Shown: positions 36,731 through 48,419, counted from the stretch's first letter. The stretch is DNA of 64,000 nt from Eremomyces bilateralis CBS 781.70 (GCF_010015585.1 NW_022985074.1:868026-932025); one strand, 5' to 3'. A program made the numbers and translations. Notes: generated by a model from the letters alone, not told the origin.

Positions 36731-39700
36731 CTACTGCGACGGTAAACCAACCTGACCGTTCCCCTGTTCTCCTCCTGCGACAGCTTGCGCCTGTTGCTGA
36801 GCTAAGGCTAATGCTTCGGCTTCGGCCGCAGCGATCTGATCGGCCTGCACCACGGCACCTTGAATGACTTGCTGTTCTTCAGGTGTAAGGGATTTCGTGA
36901 GGTTATCGTAGAGCTGCGGCTGCTCTTGTTGCAGGCCTAACAACGGAAATATTAGCAGACTGATAATACGCGAGTCATCACAGAGGTATGCACATACGTA
37001 GCAGTGCAGACTTGAATACACCGTAAGGTTCGAGCTTGTCAAGAGGTGTTTCCAGGAGGCTCTCCTCTTCCAGCTCGTCATCATCTTCCGATTTGAATTT
37101 CTCGGCCTGCGATTGATGTTAGACCCGTCACTAGGGGATCGATACGAGATGTTTACCTCTTCATGGAGGAACTCCAAATACGCGGCACCCTCATCCTTGA
37201 CATCTTCTCCCTCATCAGCATCATCCCACTCTCCAGGATCGACCCATTCCTCGTCATCGTCATCGTCGTACTCATTGTTGAGCTCGAAGCTTTCCTCCTG
37301 CTTCGCCTCTTCACGATCTGTATACGGTCAGTCACCCACGAATCCCATTAGAGCGATGAACTTACTTTTCATGGCAGTTGGAAGTGTCTGGAACAACCGG
37401 ACCGTGCCTTGCAACAATCTAGGCCAACCTTGCTGAACGCTCACTGGGACATGATCCGCGGGTAATGTTAACAGGCTCGTGATCGCGGCGATGCAGAGCT
37501 TCTTGTCATGTACCCGTGAGAAGTTGTCAATGCTCGAGAACCAGATGCTGAAAAATTTGTTGGTCCACCCGTTCCCCTCCAGGACCTGCATCGCCATCAA
37601 GGGATTGTAGTAAATTCCGTTGATGACCATCTCCATCAAATGGACGCGGTGTGACTTGACCTTTGGCTCATCACTGAGGAGGTGCATCATACCGAATTGA
37701 ATGAACTCCGGAACATATGCATCCACGTGCCCTCGCAGAGAAAGCATGATGACTTCGGCAATCTTGCAGCCACAGATCCGCTCCACACCACCAACCTTCT
37801 CGTCTTTGAAGATCACGCGGGGAATATCAATGATCGCATCTAGATAGTCTTTGTTCTGGACCAGTTGTGCTGCGCCATAGGTAACATAGTTCTCTAGCGC
37901 CGGAAGCATGTCTTCCAAGTACAGCTCGGCGCCGGACTTGAATGTTCTGTGAATGAGGAGGAAGGCGTGCCACATGGTCGGGGAGATGGATTTCGCAGCA
38001 AAGGTGCAGCTGTCGATGATTTCGAAGACTTCGTTGTAGAGATCATAGAGCTTATTCTCCAGCGTGATTTCGATCACGGGCATGAGAATAGTCTCCAAAT
38101 GTAACAGGACCTCGGGTGTGCTTTCAAGGGTCAGAATCAATGTGCCGATCGTCTGAAGGACGCCAAGCGCGGTGATGCTTTTGTCATCCAAGAACTCGCC
38201 GTAGTCCTCGGGATCGCGGGATTGATTGCGTTCGACCAGTTCTCGGACGATGCGCAGGTAGGTATCTCGTAGCTGTTCGCAAAGAGCGACAGCAAACGGC
38301 GTGAGTTCGGCGGCAAACACGTCCACGAACTCCTCCATCACGTTCGTCAGAGCGTCCACGTCCACCTCGTTCGCGAGCTTCAGCAGCTGTTGCATGATAT
38401 GTGGGATGTTCTGCTGCATCATGGTTCGGATCGGGACATGTCGAATGAGAGGTTGAAGTGCGAGCGCGGCTTCCACGCGAACCGGGAGTTCGGGGTCCGC
38501 CATTGATTCCAGGATGTTTCGGTAGATGAGGAGAAGGTTGTTGGGGTCCTGGAAGTCCAGTCGCTCGAACTTTTCCAGCGTATCGCAGGCTCGCGCTCGC
38601 AAGAATCCGTGGTCACTACGGAACTCGGGGAACACGTGGCGAACAAAGAAGTATTCGACCTGATCCGCAATTGGGCTCTTCTTCCCCAAAATGACCGGAG
38701 CCAAGGTTCCGATCATTCTCAATGCACCCTCTTTCGCCCGGGGATCCTTTTCGTTATCGGGCGCTGCCTCATACTTGTTGACCACGCTGTTGACAAACTC
38801 CAGCACCGCGAACGTCTGCTTCCGACGGTTCTTCGTGAGGTCGAGCAGGAAGTTCACCGCCGCGACATCCGGTGCGGACACTTCCTCGTAAAAATTTAAC
38901 TTCCGGTGAAGATACTCCTGTGGGTCGGTTTCGAAGAGCTCGATGTCCTCATCGGACTGGCAGAGGACGGGGAAAAGGAGATGCTCGATCAAGGTGGCCA
39001 GATGCGGCTTCAAATGTTTCCATGTCGATTTGGGTTTGATACACTCCGCCATGAAGGCCAAGGTGAAAGACAAGCACGGCTTGCTCAGCCATACCGTCTT
39101 CGCCACCCACTGCTCGATTTGTTGGAAGTACGCCTTCAGAATCTCCGGGGCGAAGTTGGTGATGAATGTTTTGGCGAAGTTGGTATAATCTTCGCCGCTT
39201 GCGCCTTTGGTGACCGATCCAGGAGTGCCATATCTACCACGGTTAGCAGTTGAGGATTTCTTCGAGGGCAGTCCACGTCGTACCTCGCAAACAGTCGGTT
39301 CAAATTCGCATAAGACCACTTCTTGGCTTTCCACCAATGATTCAAGGCCCGTTCCTCGAGATCCTCGACCATGGCAGCGGCGGGTGCCGGCTTCGAGACG
39401 ATGGTCAGGAACAATGTACACCATCCCACAACCACTTGCTCTTGTTGAAGATGCGCCGGAAGCTCGAACTATATATCGTCAGCATCGTTCCCTGGGCAAA
39501 GCGCAGCGCACTGACATATATCGCATGTTTATAGCACTTCACAATGGTGTGGAGGATCTCCCCGGCCTCGCTGCTCTCTTCGTTGACGAGCTTGTTGCCG
39601 ATGTTGAGCAAATGTGGGAAAGTGACCTCGACCACCTTCTCGAACTCCTGTCGCTGTTCTCCCGCTTTGAACCGGTACACTTTGCAGACGGAGAGCAAGC

Positions 39701-40262
39701 ATAATGCACCGGCAAAGACCGAGTTGGCGTCGTTCCCGTTCAGAAGCTGCAAGCTCAGATCCAAAAAGTTGGGCCATTGTTGAGGAAAATCGTAGGTGAG
39801 CATTTTGGTGATGGTCGGGACCAGTTGGGCGCGCATCGCAGGGGAGGAGGAGACCAACACCGGCACCAGGCGCTGTCTCATGGTATTTTTCTCCTCCTCT
39901 GATATCGGCTTGCCCTGTGTATGGTCGTCGTGTGGAGCCCATCCTTTCGTGACACGGTTCTTCAGGTAAATGACCGCTGTCCACCTGTTAGCCAGCGATT
40001 TCCTTCTGCACCAAGGCACAATTCCTTACCGGAGAGTCGAATATTGGTATCCTGATCGGAGTCGAGGATGCTAAGGAGAGCATCCGCGAACCCGGGATTT
40101 TCCTCCGCCTAGACGATGTGAGCTTGTTGATATGTAGGTAAAGGAATGCGCCGCCAGCCAGACATGTCGTACATATTTCAAATCGATCTCGGCCTGTCGC
40201 CGAATATCAGCATTCGGATCGAGAGTGGCGGCGATCCTGCCCCTCAGGATATTTCCGTCCAT
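36731..40262 (-). CDS. Importin-beta family karyopherin (Nmd5/Sxm1, importin-7/8 type)
   Basis: Eight exons on the minus strand: 40262-40173, 40108-40030, 39976-39516, 39468-39284, 39233-37366, 37317-37157, 37106-36998 and 36936-36731; 1052 residues. All joins keep phase and each intron is 47-64 bases. It is a nuclear import receptor made of HEAT repeats. The N-terminal importin-beta domain begins at once (LDPNADIRRQAEIDLKY, then AVIYLKNRVTKGW), the position expected for Ran-GTP binding. The long fifth exon is a run of paired helices. The C-terminal part is strongly acidic (NNEYDDDDDEEWVDPGEWDD), a hallmark of importin-7/8 and yeast Nmd5/Sxm1, which import histones, ribosomal proteins and Hog1-type kinases. 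Which of the two yeast proteins is the closer relative cannot be settled by eye. A DNA transposon lies 450 bases upstream of the start codon. Confidence 0.93.
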
Positions 40263-40711
40263 ATTGAGGTGGGATTCGAGAATAAATTGAGCAAAGGGAG
40301 GAAGAGAATTGAATGGGCGCAGAGGCGAGGAGAAAGCACTTGGAGCAAATGCAATAACACAAGATGGATCAAGATGCAAGCTGCATCGAAGCAGCGGATC
40401 CTATCGAGGGATAAAATAAGGAGCACTAGAGGGGGTGGTGTGGTTGAGATGTTGTTTTTGGGCAGAATGGTTAATGGCCCTGACCGTCTGTAGAGGATTC
40501 CATAGGCACAGTCGGCGTCCAACAAGAAAACTGTCGATGGGAAGTTGGTGTGGGATGTGGGATGCAGTGGAGTCGAGGGCTCATGCCTCAGGCCTCAAGG
40601 CTGCATCTCACGTGCTGCTAGGATAAACAACGGATCAACCGATCAACATGGATCGCATTCATTCGATGGTTTCAGACAGGACTTTGGTCACTAATTACAT
40701 CTCATCCACTA
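40263..40711. promoter_or_regulatory. Importin promoter/leader next to a transposon
   Basis: This is the 449 bases between the importin ATG and the transposon's inverted repeat. The first 250 bases are purine-rich on the plus strand, that is pyrimidine-rich on the transcribed strand, as in a leader. Any control element further away now lies beyond 1.85 kb of inserted DNA. Confidence 0.5.
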
Positions 40712-40754
40712 ACGTAATCCACCAGCGAGTCGCCCAAACCACCGAGTCGCCCAC
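40712..40754 (+). repeat. Transposon left terminal inverted repeat
   Basis: It begins ACGTAATCCACC and is an exact inverted copy of 42514-42556. It holds CGAGTCGCCCA twice in direct orientation, at 40725-40735 and, with the last base changed to C beyond CGCCCA, again from 40743. Such repeated units could be paired transposase-binding sites. Confidence 0.95.
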
Positions 40755-40811
40755 CTCAACCGTGGCCCACTACCGTAACCTGAATATCTCAACAACTACT
40801 GAAGCAATTTA

Positions 40812-41132
40812 TTAATTAGGAAGTAGGCTAGGATCTACGTTTTCTGGTATAGCTAATTGAGGCATTGTACAGGTCTCAACGCGATGTCCTGGCTCGCGAC
40901 AGCGTCCGCAACGTCGCTGGCGCCTTGCGGGAACGTCATTAGAAGTACCATTTTCACTGATTATATCTTGATCCCGACGTTGTACAGCTAATTCAAGCCC
41001 ATCAGTAATTGAGCGCGTATTAGCGCCCTTAAGCACCTTTTTTTTGCGTTGTTTGCGCTTTGATAGCGTCTCGTTTGCCTTCCGAAGCTTTCCTATCTCG
41101 ACCTCCATGATTGAAGCTCCGTGCGCGACCAT
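40812..41132 (-). pseudogene. Transposase C-terminal part with zinc knuckle, separate frame
   Basis: This frame carries a charged helix (IGKLRKANETLSKRKQRKKK) and a CCHC zinc knuckle of pattern C-x2-C-x4-H-x4-C (CGRCREPGHRVETC). Both are normal at the C-terminus of Fot1/pogo-type transposases. Coding character continues upstream of the first Met to about 41,295, where it meets the main transposase in another frame. The two pieces therefore look like one former protein split by a single frame change near 41,297. Confidence 0.7.
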
Positions 41133-41233
41133 TTGAACACCCTTTTCAAGGCTTGAAAAGCTTTCTAAAAGCGGTGTTGGGGAGGTATTTTGATCTCTTT
41201 GAAGGCGCTGTCGTATGTACTCTGTTTGGGACC

Positions 41234-42475
41234 TTATTTCAGCGACGTTGCGTGGTGTTTGCGACTCCCATTGAGTGATCTCTGGTAATGGCGTCGGGTC
41301 TGTAATCGGACATCAAGCTTTGAAATAACAGCTTCTGGATCGAAAGGCACTAATCCTGCGCCTTTGAAGGCGCCCTGGATATTCTCCGTAGCAATTGCTT
41401 TTTCGAAGGCGGTCTTGAAAGCAGGTAAAAAGTCCTCTTTCGTGATGTGGTTGATGCGGCACCGGATAAAGTCCTCAATCTCCTTGCTATACGCGCGCTT
41501 TAATGGCCCAAAACAGCCAACGTCGAGGGGTTGTAGCAAATGAGATGAATGCGAAGGCATGCAGAGAGTAATAATCTTCTGGTCCTTGCAGAAATCCTGG
41601 AATTGGATAGTGTCATGGCTGTTATGGCCATCCATAATCAGAAGCCGATAGGCGCCAGTCGTACGGTCTTCTGTGAAGCGATTAAAATGCTTTAACCACT
41701 CAAATCCATGCTCAAGGGACGTCCAGCCCTTCTCGCTAACTGATAGAACCCAATCAGGCCTATCCGCAATCGCCTCGTACCAGGTATTGTAATGTCGAGC
41801 GCTTTTGAAGATGATGAAGGGTGGGACAATCCAACCTTGCGCGCTGGCAGCAATGATCGATGTCACCCATTCTGTATTGCCTGGCTGCAAGGTTTTTGGA
41901 GTCTGACGTCGTTCGGTACCCGTGATGACCATGCGCGTCCCGATTACGCCCATTTGAAAGCCAACTTCATCAAAGTTGTATGTATCTTCATCCAGGATAC
42001 CGTATTTTGCCTTCACGTTGCGTACGAGGCGAAACCACGCGCCAATAATCTCTGGATCTTCGTTCAGGGCTCTTTTATAGTCGTACTTTCGATTAACACG
42101 TGTTTTGAGCTCTGGAACGCGTTGTACGAATCTTGAAGGCCAATTGATACCAACGTGAGCCTGACCGCGATCGCTGAGTAGCTTGTTGGCTATATCTCGC
42201 AACATATCGTAATTGAGCTGAAATCCGCGCGCGTCGACATCGAGGCAGTAGTCGATAATCACCCTTTCTTCCATATTTGAGAGCTTTTTCGAATTCGGGA
42301 CACAATCGCTTCGTGCAGTCATTCCGTTGCGGCGGTCACGTAAGGTACTCCACGGGACGTTGTAAGCTTTTGCAGCTTCTCGAATTGATTGAACTTGGTC
42401 TTGTTCGATAGTCTGGATGGCTAGGTTCATTCTAGCTTCATTTGAAGGTAATTGAGGGCTCTGTTGTTGAGACAT
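41234..42475 (-). CDS. Pogo/Fot1-type DDE transposase
   Basis: 413 residues. The N-terminal third has two helix-turn-helix units of the CENP-B/pogo type: IREAAKAYNVPWSTLRDRRN near 31-50, then INWPSRFVQRVPELKTR near 110. The catalytic core shows the three acidic residues in NFDEVGF (about 168), LIMDGHNSHD (about 283) and LLQPLDVGCFGPLK (about 318), with 35 residues between the last two as in pogo-like enzymes. All catalytic positions are present. The last 21 residues before the stop have lost family similarity; the frame with similarity continues in the neighbouring zinc-knuckle piece. The DNA-cutting domain looks whole, the tail does not. Confidence 0.9.
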   Translation of the reverse strand: MSQQQSPQLPSNEARMNLAIQTIEQDQVQSIREAAKAYNVPWSTLRDRRNGMTARSDCVPNSKKLSNMEERVIIDYCLDVDARGFQLNYDMLRDIANKLLSDRGQAHVGINWPSRFVQRVPELKTRVNRKYDYKRALNEDPEIIGAWFRLVRNVKAKYGILDEDTYNFDEVGFQMGVIGTRMVITGTERRQTPKTLQPGNTEWVTSIIAASAQGWIVPPFIIFKSARHYNTWYEAIADRPDWVLSVSEKGWTSLEHGFEWLKHFNRFTEDRTTGAYRLLIMDGHNSHDTIQFQDFCKDQKIITLCMPSHSSHLLQPLDVGCFGPLKRAYSKEIEDFIRCRINHITKEDFLPAFKTAFEKAIATENIQGAFKGAGLVPFDPEAVISKLDVRLQTRRHYQRSLNGSRKHHATSLK

Positions 42476-42513
42476 TGCGAAAAAATCGTGATGATCGCTG
42501 TTACGGAGATGAA

Positions 42514-42556
42514 GTGGGCGACTCGGTGGTTTGGGCGACTCGCTGGTGGATTACGT
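42514..42556 (-). repeat. Transposon right terminal inverted repeat
   Basis: An exact inverted copy of 40712-40754, ending GGATTACGT, with the TA duplication directly after it. The transposase ATG starts 39 bases inside this end, so promoter elements must be short or lie within the repeat. Confidence 0.95.
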
Positions 42557-42721
42557 TAACTTAGTCAGTTAGCCATTAATTAAGCCTTAGAACGTGAATT
42601 GAGTGAATGGAGTGAATTGATCATGAATTCATGATATGTACATCTATCTTCTTGAGCCTACTCCTTAAGTCTACTCCTTGAACCCCGGTGCTGCCCTTCT
42701 AGTAATAGCGTCTCCGGTACC

Positions 42722-45700
42722 CTACATGTACAGCGACGCAACCGCGCACACATCCCTCTTGATCATCTCCTGACAAGTCTGCATCTTGGTGAACAGCGTC
42801 GGGTCTCCAACGAGTCGCGCCGCATTCTTCACTTCGCGACACGTCTCGTCGAGCCGCGTGATGACGCGGACAATCGTTCCTTCCATCACATCCGTCAAAT
42901 CCGTGATCCGGTTGAACGACATTCCTCGAGCCCATTCATACACCACCTCGACCATGCCGAATCGAGGCTTGCTCACGAAATCGTTCGAGTCGTCCGATGA
43001 GAGGATGACCTGGTACGTCTCCTGAACACGATTGACTTTGTTGGAGATCTCGATGATCTTGTTCTTCCCCTTTTCCAACCGAGGCGTCAGTGTGGGCTCC
43101 GAATCCGTCTTTTCTTCGAAGACGAATGCCGAGAGAAGAGCCACGATCTCCTCAGGTTCATAGTCGGCAAGTGCGTTTTCCAATATCAATTCTGTGAGAA
43201 CCAGCTCGTCTGCCGAATGTACTTCGCAAGCAACCTTCCCTTTCAACTCGACGCGGGAGTTCTCGTCGATGAAGCCAAGCTCCTTCAGGACCTGGATGCG
43301 TTGCTCATAGTCGGGAAGAAGCTGAAGGTTTTGATCCGACATGAGCTGTCGCAATTGGTTGATGTTCTCCTTGATCAGCCATTCATCATGTTGCATGGCA
43401 AAGTGCTGCACAAATTTGGGACATCGAAAACATTGGGTCTCCTGTGCGAGCTTCGACGCTTCGGCTCGCTTTTCACGGACGTTGTTAAATTCAAGATTCT
43501 TCACTCTGGTCCAATCGAGCTCATCCCAGTCCTTGTAAGTCCAAGACTGGAAAATCGGGAAGAGTTCGACTTCAAGAAGCGCACTCTGGAGTTTCCTGTC
43601 GTGGAGCGCCTTCAATACCGGCTGATCCCCCCCGATAATAGTCCTAGTGAGGCATTCCAGGTCCGATACAGGCACCAAAGTGACCCGGAACTTCATCTCC
43701 TGTTGCGTAGTCGGAAGCTGGTCGAAGAACTTGGCAAACTCGCCCAGGCATGGGAGAACGTCACTTGTGCTGCGGGATTTCTTCGAGGTGAATTCAAGGA
43801 TGGGGACGGTTGGGACGGCCGCTTTCGTCATGGTGGCGTTGGCCCCATCCCTCGTGAGTACGCCCACAGAGCGAACACCATCCTACGTGAAGTCAGCGTA
43901 GTCGCGTCTAAATTCAACGGCGCACATACTCGGCGAAAGATGACCAGCCTTTTTGCCGTGAACATGCGCTTGCTCACAGGAGACCCCAATGCCGTCAGGT
44001 GCATTTCGGCGTTTAGTTTCTCGAACATCATGGAGGCTTCATGGCATTGCGCGAGATCGATATCGCATATATCGCAAGGCTCTCTCTTGATTTTCGCAAG
44101 ATCGGCTTCGGATAATTTCACCTGTTTCTCATGCTCCGGTAATAGGGCTTGAGTAGCGTTCTCGCTGAAGCTGCGTTTGATCATCTCCTCAATTTTCAGA
44201 GCTTCAACCCTGAGGAGGTTGAGAATCATCGTGTATGTTAGCCTGAATTGCGACTTGAGTTTGGTCGCGTCTCCCAAAATCATCTGTCGAAGCCGTGTTG
44301 ATGGTGGAGCGTCATCCGCTCCGGGTAGAACAAATATCACCGTGCCTACACTGTCGATACCGCGACGTCCAGCACGGCCGGACATTTGGGTTACCTCTCC
44401 TGGAAGTAGATCACGGAATGATCTACCATCATGCTTCCGATATCCGGAGAATGCTACGGTTCGAGTTGGGAGGTTTAGACCCATAGCGAATGTCTCCGTC
44501 GCAAAGAGAACCTTGACTAGTCCTCGAGCGAAGAGGATCTCAACCATCTCTTTGACAATCGGAAGCATACCGCCATGGTGCACAGCGATGCCACGACCTA
44601 GCAATTCGCGTAAGCGACGGATCTGTGGCAACCCACGATCCTCGGGCTTGAGTCGGGCTACGGAACGCTCAATGATCATGTGAACCGCGCTCTTCTCCAC
44701 CGCCGAACAGAAATCGAGGCTGGAGAGGGCATCCGCATTCTCTTCGCACCGTTTCTTCGAAAACACGAAGATGCATGCGGGCAGAAGATTTTCTTTCCGA
44801 AGATATTGGACCAGGTGCACCCAGATTGTTCGGTCTTGGGCTGCCGTCGTTCTCCCGCCTCCGCGACCCGTTCGAGCGATATTCCCATGGCCTCGATGAG
44901 ATGGTTGACCTCGTCCAGCGGGGGGTCCTCTCTGACCGCCACCTCGTTGTGGACCTCCGCGTTGTGGACCGCCTCTTTGATTGCCTCGTGCCCTTCCACG
45001 ATCTTGACCTCGGTTCGAGCCACGCTGATTGATTGAACCCCGGGGGGGTCCGGCTTGATCAGGAACAGGTGCCTTGACCTTGTCCGCCCCAGTCAAAATG
45101 TCATTTGCTTCCTTCCAACCCTTGTCTAGGAATTGTTTGTCCTCGTTGACGATTTTGTGCATCGACTTCTTTGCCCAAAGGTAATATTCCAACGGCACCG
45201 GTCGTTTTGGCGTGGAAATGACATAGATATCCTTCTTCTTGGTTCGGCCTACCCATGATGCGAATTCGTACGTGTTGGGAACCGTTGCCGACAACAGGAT
45301 AAGTGTGACATGTTCGGGAAGCATGATGATGACCTCCTCCCAAACGACACCACGCTCCAGATCATTCACGTAATGAACCTCATCAAAAATGACGAACTCC
45401 ACATCCCGTATTAGATCGGCACCCCTGTACAGCATGCTGCGTAAAATCTCCGTGGTCATTATCAGGCAGCTTGCTTCTGGCCGGATTTGGACATCCCCTG
45501 TCAGAATCCCCACATCGTCAAAAGTGTTTCGGAAATCGCGGAATTTTTGGTTGCTGAGGGCTTTGATTGGGGAGGTGTAGATTGCCTTGGTCATATGCTT
45601 CGCGGCCAACGCAATCGCATACTCGGCAACCACGGTTTTGCCAGCCGATGTATGGGCTGCAACGAAAACGGAATCCCCATTTTCCAGATGATAAACTGCC

Positions 45701-46674
45701 TCTTTTTGGAAGGTATCGAGTTCAAAGGGCCATTCTCTTGCCATGTCCGGCACGAGTTCCTTGAAGTTCGAGATCTCCCGATTGATATCGACCATGTGCG
45801 CCCATTCCTTGCCACCTTTCTGTAACGACGAGAAGGCGAGTTGGCTCCTTGGTGCCAATGCGGGGAATTCGACAGGGAGTAGGGCATCAATTTCGTCCTC
45901 TTCAGCATATTCCTCCGATTGCATCGAATCTTCCCTTTGGACATCGGCTGTGACGCCGGCAAGAATTTGACCGGGTGCGTTGGCGTCCATAGGTTCTGGA
46001 TCCTCGGCCAACGCTGCCTGCACTTCATCTGCCGTGGCCCTTTCGACTTGATCCTGATCGATACGAGCGAAGGACAACCCTCGTGAGAATCCTGGAGGAA
46101 CCTCCAACAACGCCCCTTGCGCACCAACTTGGATCACTCGATCCAAGCCTAACTTTCCCGAAGCTCTCTCGGTCAGCTCATGCTGTAGTGCATTGTCTTC
46201 GGCTGCAGCGACGGCCTCCACGCCATCTAGTCCGCCAGGAGCGAAGGGAAAGAACCCTGCCGCACCTCGGACAAATTCAGCACGGTTGGCAGGTTTCCGT
46301 AGAATCGATGTTGAGTTCTTAGCCGTTGCACTGCTTGCTGGAACGGTGAGTTCTTTATAGCCTGTCACGCGTCCTTCAAGCCCTTCCCGTGTGAATCGTA
46401 TGATAGTTCGGGTTTGTGTCGGGGTGATGTCGAGGAGATCTGCATAATCGGTAGGGGGTTGCCAGCGGTGTTGGAGACGGTTGAGCCATTCATCATTGAA
46501 CCATGGGGAAGGTGATAGAAATTCCTCTTCCAATTCCTTTTTGATGTCCTCAGCCGAACGCTTCGCCCGCTTGTACGGCCGTGGAGATTCCAAGATATCA
46601 TCGACGGTCCAATCCCTGGAGCTACCCTCGGCTGTCACAGTGAGCTCCTCGAGTGCTCGTTGAAGGGTCTCCAT
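42722..46674 (-). CDS. ski2: Ski2-type DEVH RNA helicase
   Basis: Two exons, 46674-43930 and 43882-42722 (intron 47 bases), code for 1301 residues, the usual Ski2 length. Ski2 is the motor of the cytoplasmic Ski complex that feeds mRNA 3'-to-5' into the exosome. The N-terminal segment (FTREGLEGRVTGYKEL near 95) matches Ski2 rather than Mtr4. Motifs read: Walker A AHTSAGKT near 341, DEVH near 430, SAT near 465, and motif VI QMSGRAGRRGID near 790. The C-terminal exon holds the DSHCT helical domain. The insertion (arch) region at about 545-610 is replaced or extended by an RGG-rich stretch (coordinates 44,840-45,050), an RNA-binding type of sequence. The first ATG gives a start that fits the family; a short upstream exon cannot be excluded. 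Confidence 0.95.
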
Positions 46675-47440
46675 AGGCGTTGGTAGGCAGGCTCTAGCTT
46701 GTATTAGCAGAGTTGTCTTCCAAACTTTCGCACGGCTTGTATATCAAATAAGGTACATAAAGGAATGGCCTGTAAGAGCTGGGGCACACTGCCCACAAAC
46801 ACGATTTGATGAGGGGAAAGAATTAATTACTGACATTTGCAAAGCTAGAGATCCATCTATAGGGGGAAATTTTGACCTCTCTAAATGTACCGGCAGCGAG
46901 GTTTTGGTCGGGAAAGACTTGAGTGTCGTGGTGTTGAACAAGTTCAAGGAATGGACGGCAAGCAAGTCACAAGCGCAACGGTCAACAAATCGCGGGGTGA
47001 CTTCACTGTCACTTCACCACTTCCGCTGCTGTTTTAAGTGTCAAAGGGATCCGTGGCACAACATAAATATGGATGGAGTGAATTAGATTGACATTAATTC
47101 GTTACACGTTTAACATCGCTTGATGCCTTTGATACCAATGATTCGGCTGTATTTCTTCTTCAATCTATCGATTAATCTTCATGCCGCTGATCCATCTCCC
47201 AGGTACCAGGTAAGTACCAAAAGTACTATGTCGTGCCGCACGACCGTCTTCCATTCCTACCGTGGACTTGGGAGGTGTTCCGTCCTTGAGGTTCGTTGAA
47301 TGGTTGAGCACGTCTATCCCGAAGGATCTGTTAACATATACTGCCCTTGTTGAGGTCCCCTAGTACCGCTATAAGCAGCAGTCCCGGCTTCCTGTAAATG
47401 ACATTCTTATGCTGTTCCATTTTGCCAATGTGGCACCGGT
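46675..47440. other. Intergenic region between csm3 and ski2
   Basis: Both flanking genes run leftward, so this holds the csm3 terminator and the ski2 promoter. It is AT-rich in the middle and shows no coding signal. Confidence 0.5.
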
Positions 47441-48419
47441 TCAACCGTATAGGTCATCCATATCTGCCATTGCTTCCATCTCTGCCTCGTATTCATCATG
47501 CCCGTTAGAAACGGGCTTATGTATCGCGGTGCTCTGGCTATGACCATGAGTCTGATGCTCTCCAGGACCGGTTGTAGTCTCGGCTAACAAAGCAGCTAAT
47601 TCATCGTCATCCGGTATGTCTGAGTTCGGCGGTTGGTCTGGAGCTCTATGATCGGTGATCCCTGAAGTGGGAAGTTGTTGTCGCTCTAATGGTTCGTTGG
47701 GATTCTGCAAACTACTCGGAGTAGCATGGTTTCCGGATGCGTGGTCTGTCGCGTTCGGCTTCGGTGAAACGGGAGGATCTTCTTGTGCAGATAGATTCCT
47801 AGGAGGAGTCGAGTTCTGCCTCGTCGCGCTTGTGCCGTACCTTTCCTCGTCAATCCACTGCTTGCGCGCGGATTGCACACTCTTGCTATGACCCAGTTTC
47901 TCAACCATAACCAGACCGTCTTCAAATTTGGCTTTCGGGAATAACTCATCGAGCCAAAGCTGATACATATTCAATAGCCGAGCCGTGTCGGAGAACTGTT
48001 GGTGCCATAACAGTCAATGTTGGTCCACGGGTATCCCATTCAAACCACTGACCTCATGCCCTTTGCCCCGAAATTTGAGTTGCTTCTTCGCTATGGATCG
48101 TAATTTTGGAATGCCTTTTGGTCCGGTGAGTCTAGTCGAACATTAGCATTAGTGTTACACCTTCGTTGTGGCATGGGGGGTCCAACAAAGTCGAGTCGAG
48201 TTTAGCAATGGGCTGTCTTCGCTTTCGCTCTCCGATTGGAACTTCTCGATCTATGCCCAGTCCATCATCGCCGTCCGTAGGTCGAGCGGCATTAGGATTC
48301 CGCGCAGAAGCATCTGCTATTGAGGCCTCTTCTCGATCCCCTTCCGGGCCAAAATTGTAACTGAAGAGCCTATCAAGCTCGTTGTCGGACATGTGGTCAT
48401 GGTGGTCCGACGCAGGCAT
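47441..48419 (-). CDS. csm3: Replication fork protection protein Csm3/Swi3
   Basis: Three exons, 48419-48187, 48131-48053 and 47995-47441, give 288 residues. The Swi3 domain spans about 70-150 (GPKGIPKLRSIAKKQLKF, then DTARLLNMYQLWLDELFPKA, then FEDGLVMVEKLGHSKSV). This is the Csm3/Swi3/TIPIN family, which pairs with Tof1/Swi1/Timeless, travels with the replisome, stabilises stalled forks and helps activate the S-phase checkpoint. The N-terminus is acidic and the C-terminal 130 residues are disordered, ending in an acidic EYEAEMEAMADMDDLYG. The first intron (48186-48132) uses a GTTGGA donor, which is unusual. It was chosen because it alone keeps phase and gives the family's LLxGxxGIP junction. 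The second intron is GTCAGT with a normal acceptor. Confidence 0.88.

Larger units (their letters stand above)
40712..42556 (-). mobile_element. Pogo/Fot1-class DNA transposon with complete ends
   Basis: An 1845-bp element with inverted terminal repeats of 43 bases that match perfectly (40712-40754 and 42514-42556). It is flanked on both sides by TA (40710-40711 and 42557-42558), the target duplication of the Tc1/mariner/pogo superfamily. It carries a minus-strand transposase and, in a second frame, the usual C-terminal zinc knuckle. Identical ends point to a fairly recent insertion. The site lies between ski2 and the importin gene, upstream of the latter. Confidence 0.95.

Noticed and set aside
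43217-44152. 311-residue plus-strand frame inside ski2
   Set aside because: Antisense to the conserved Ski2 C-terminal exon; an unbroken helicase domain on the other strand explains it.
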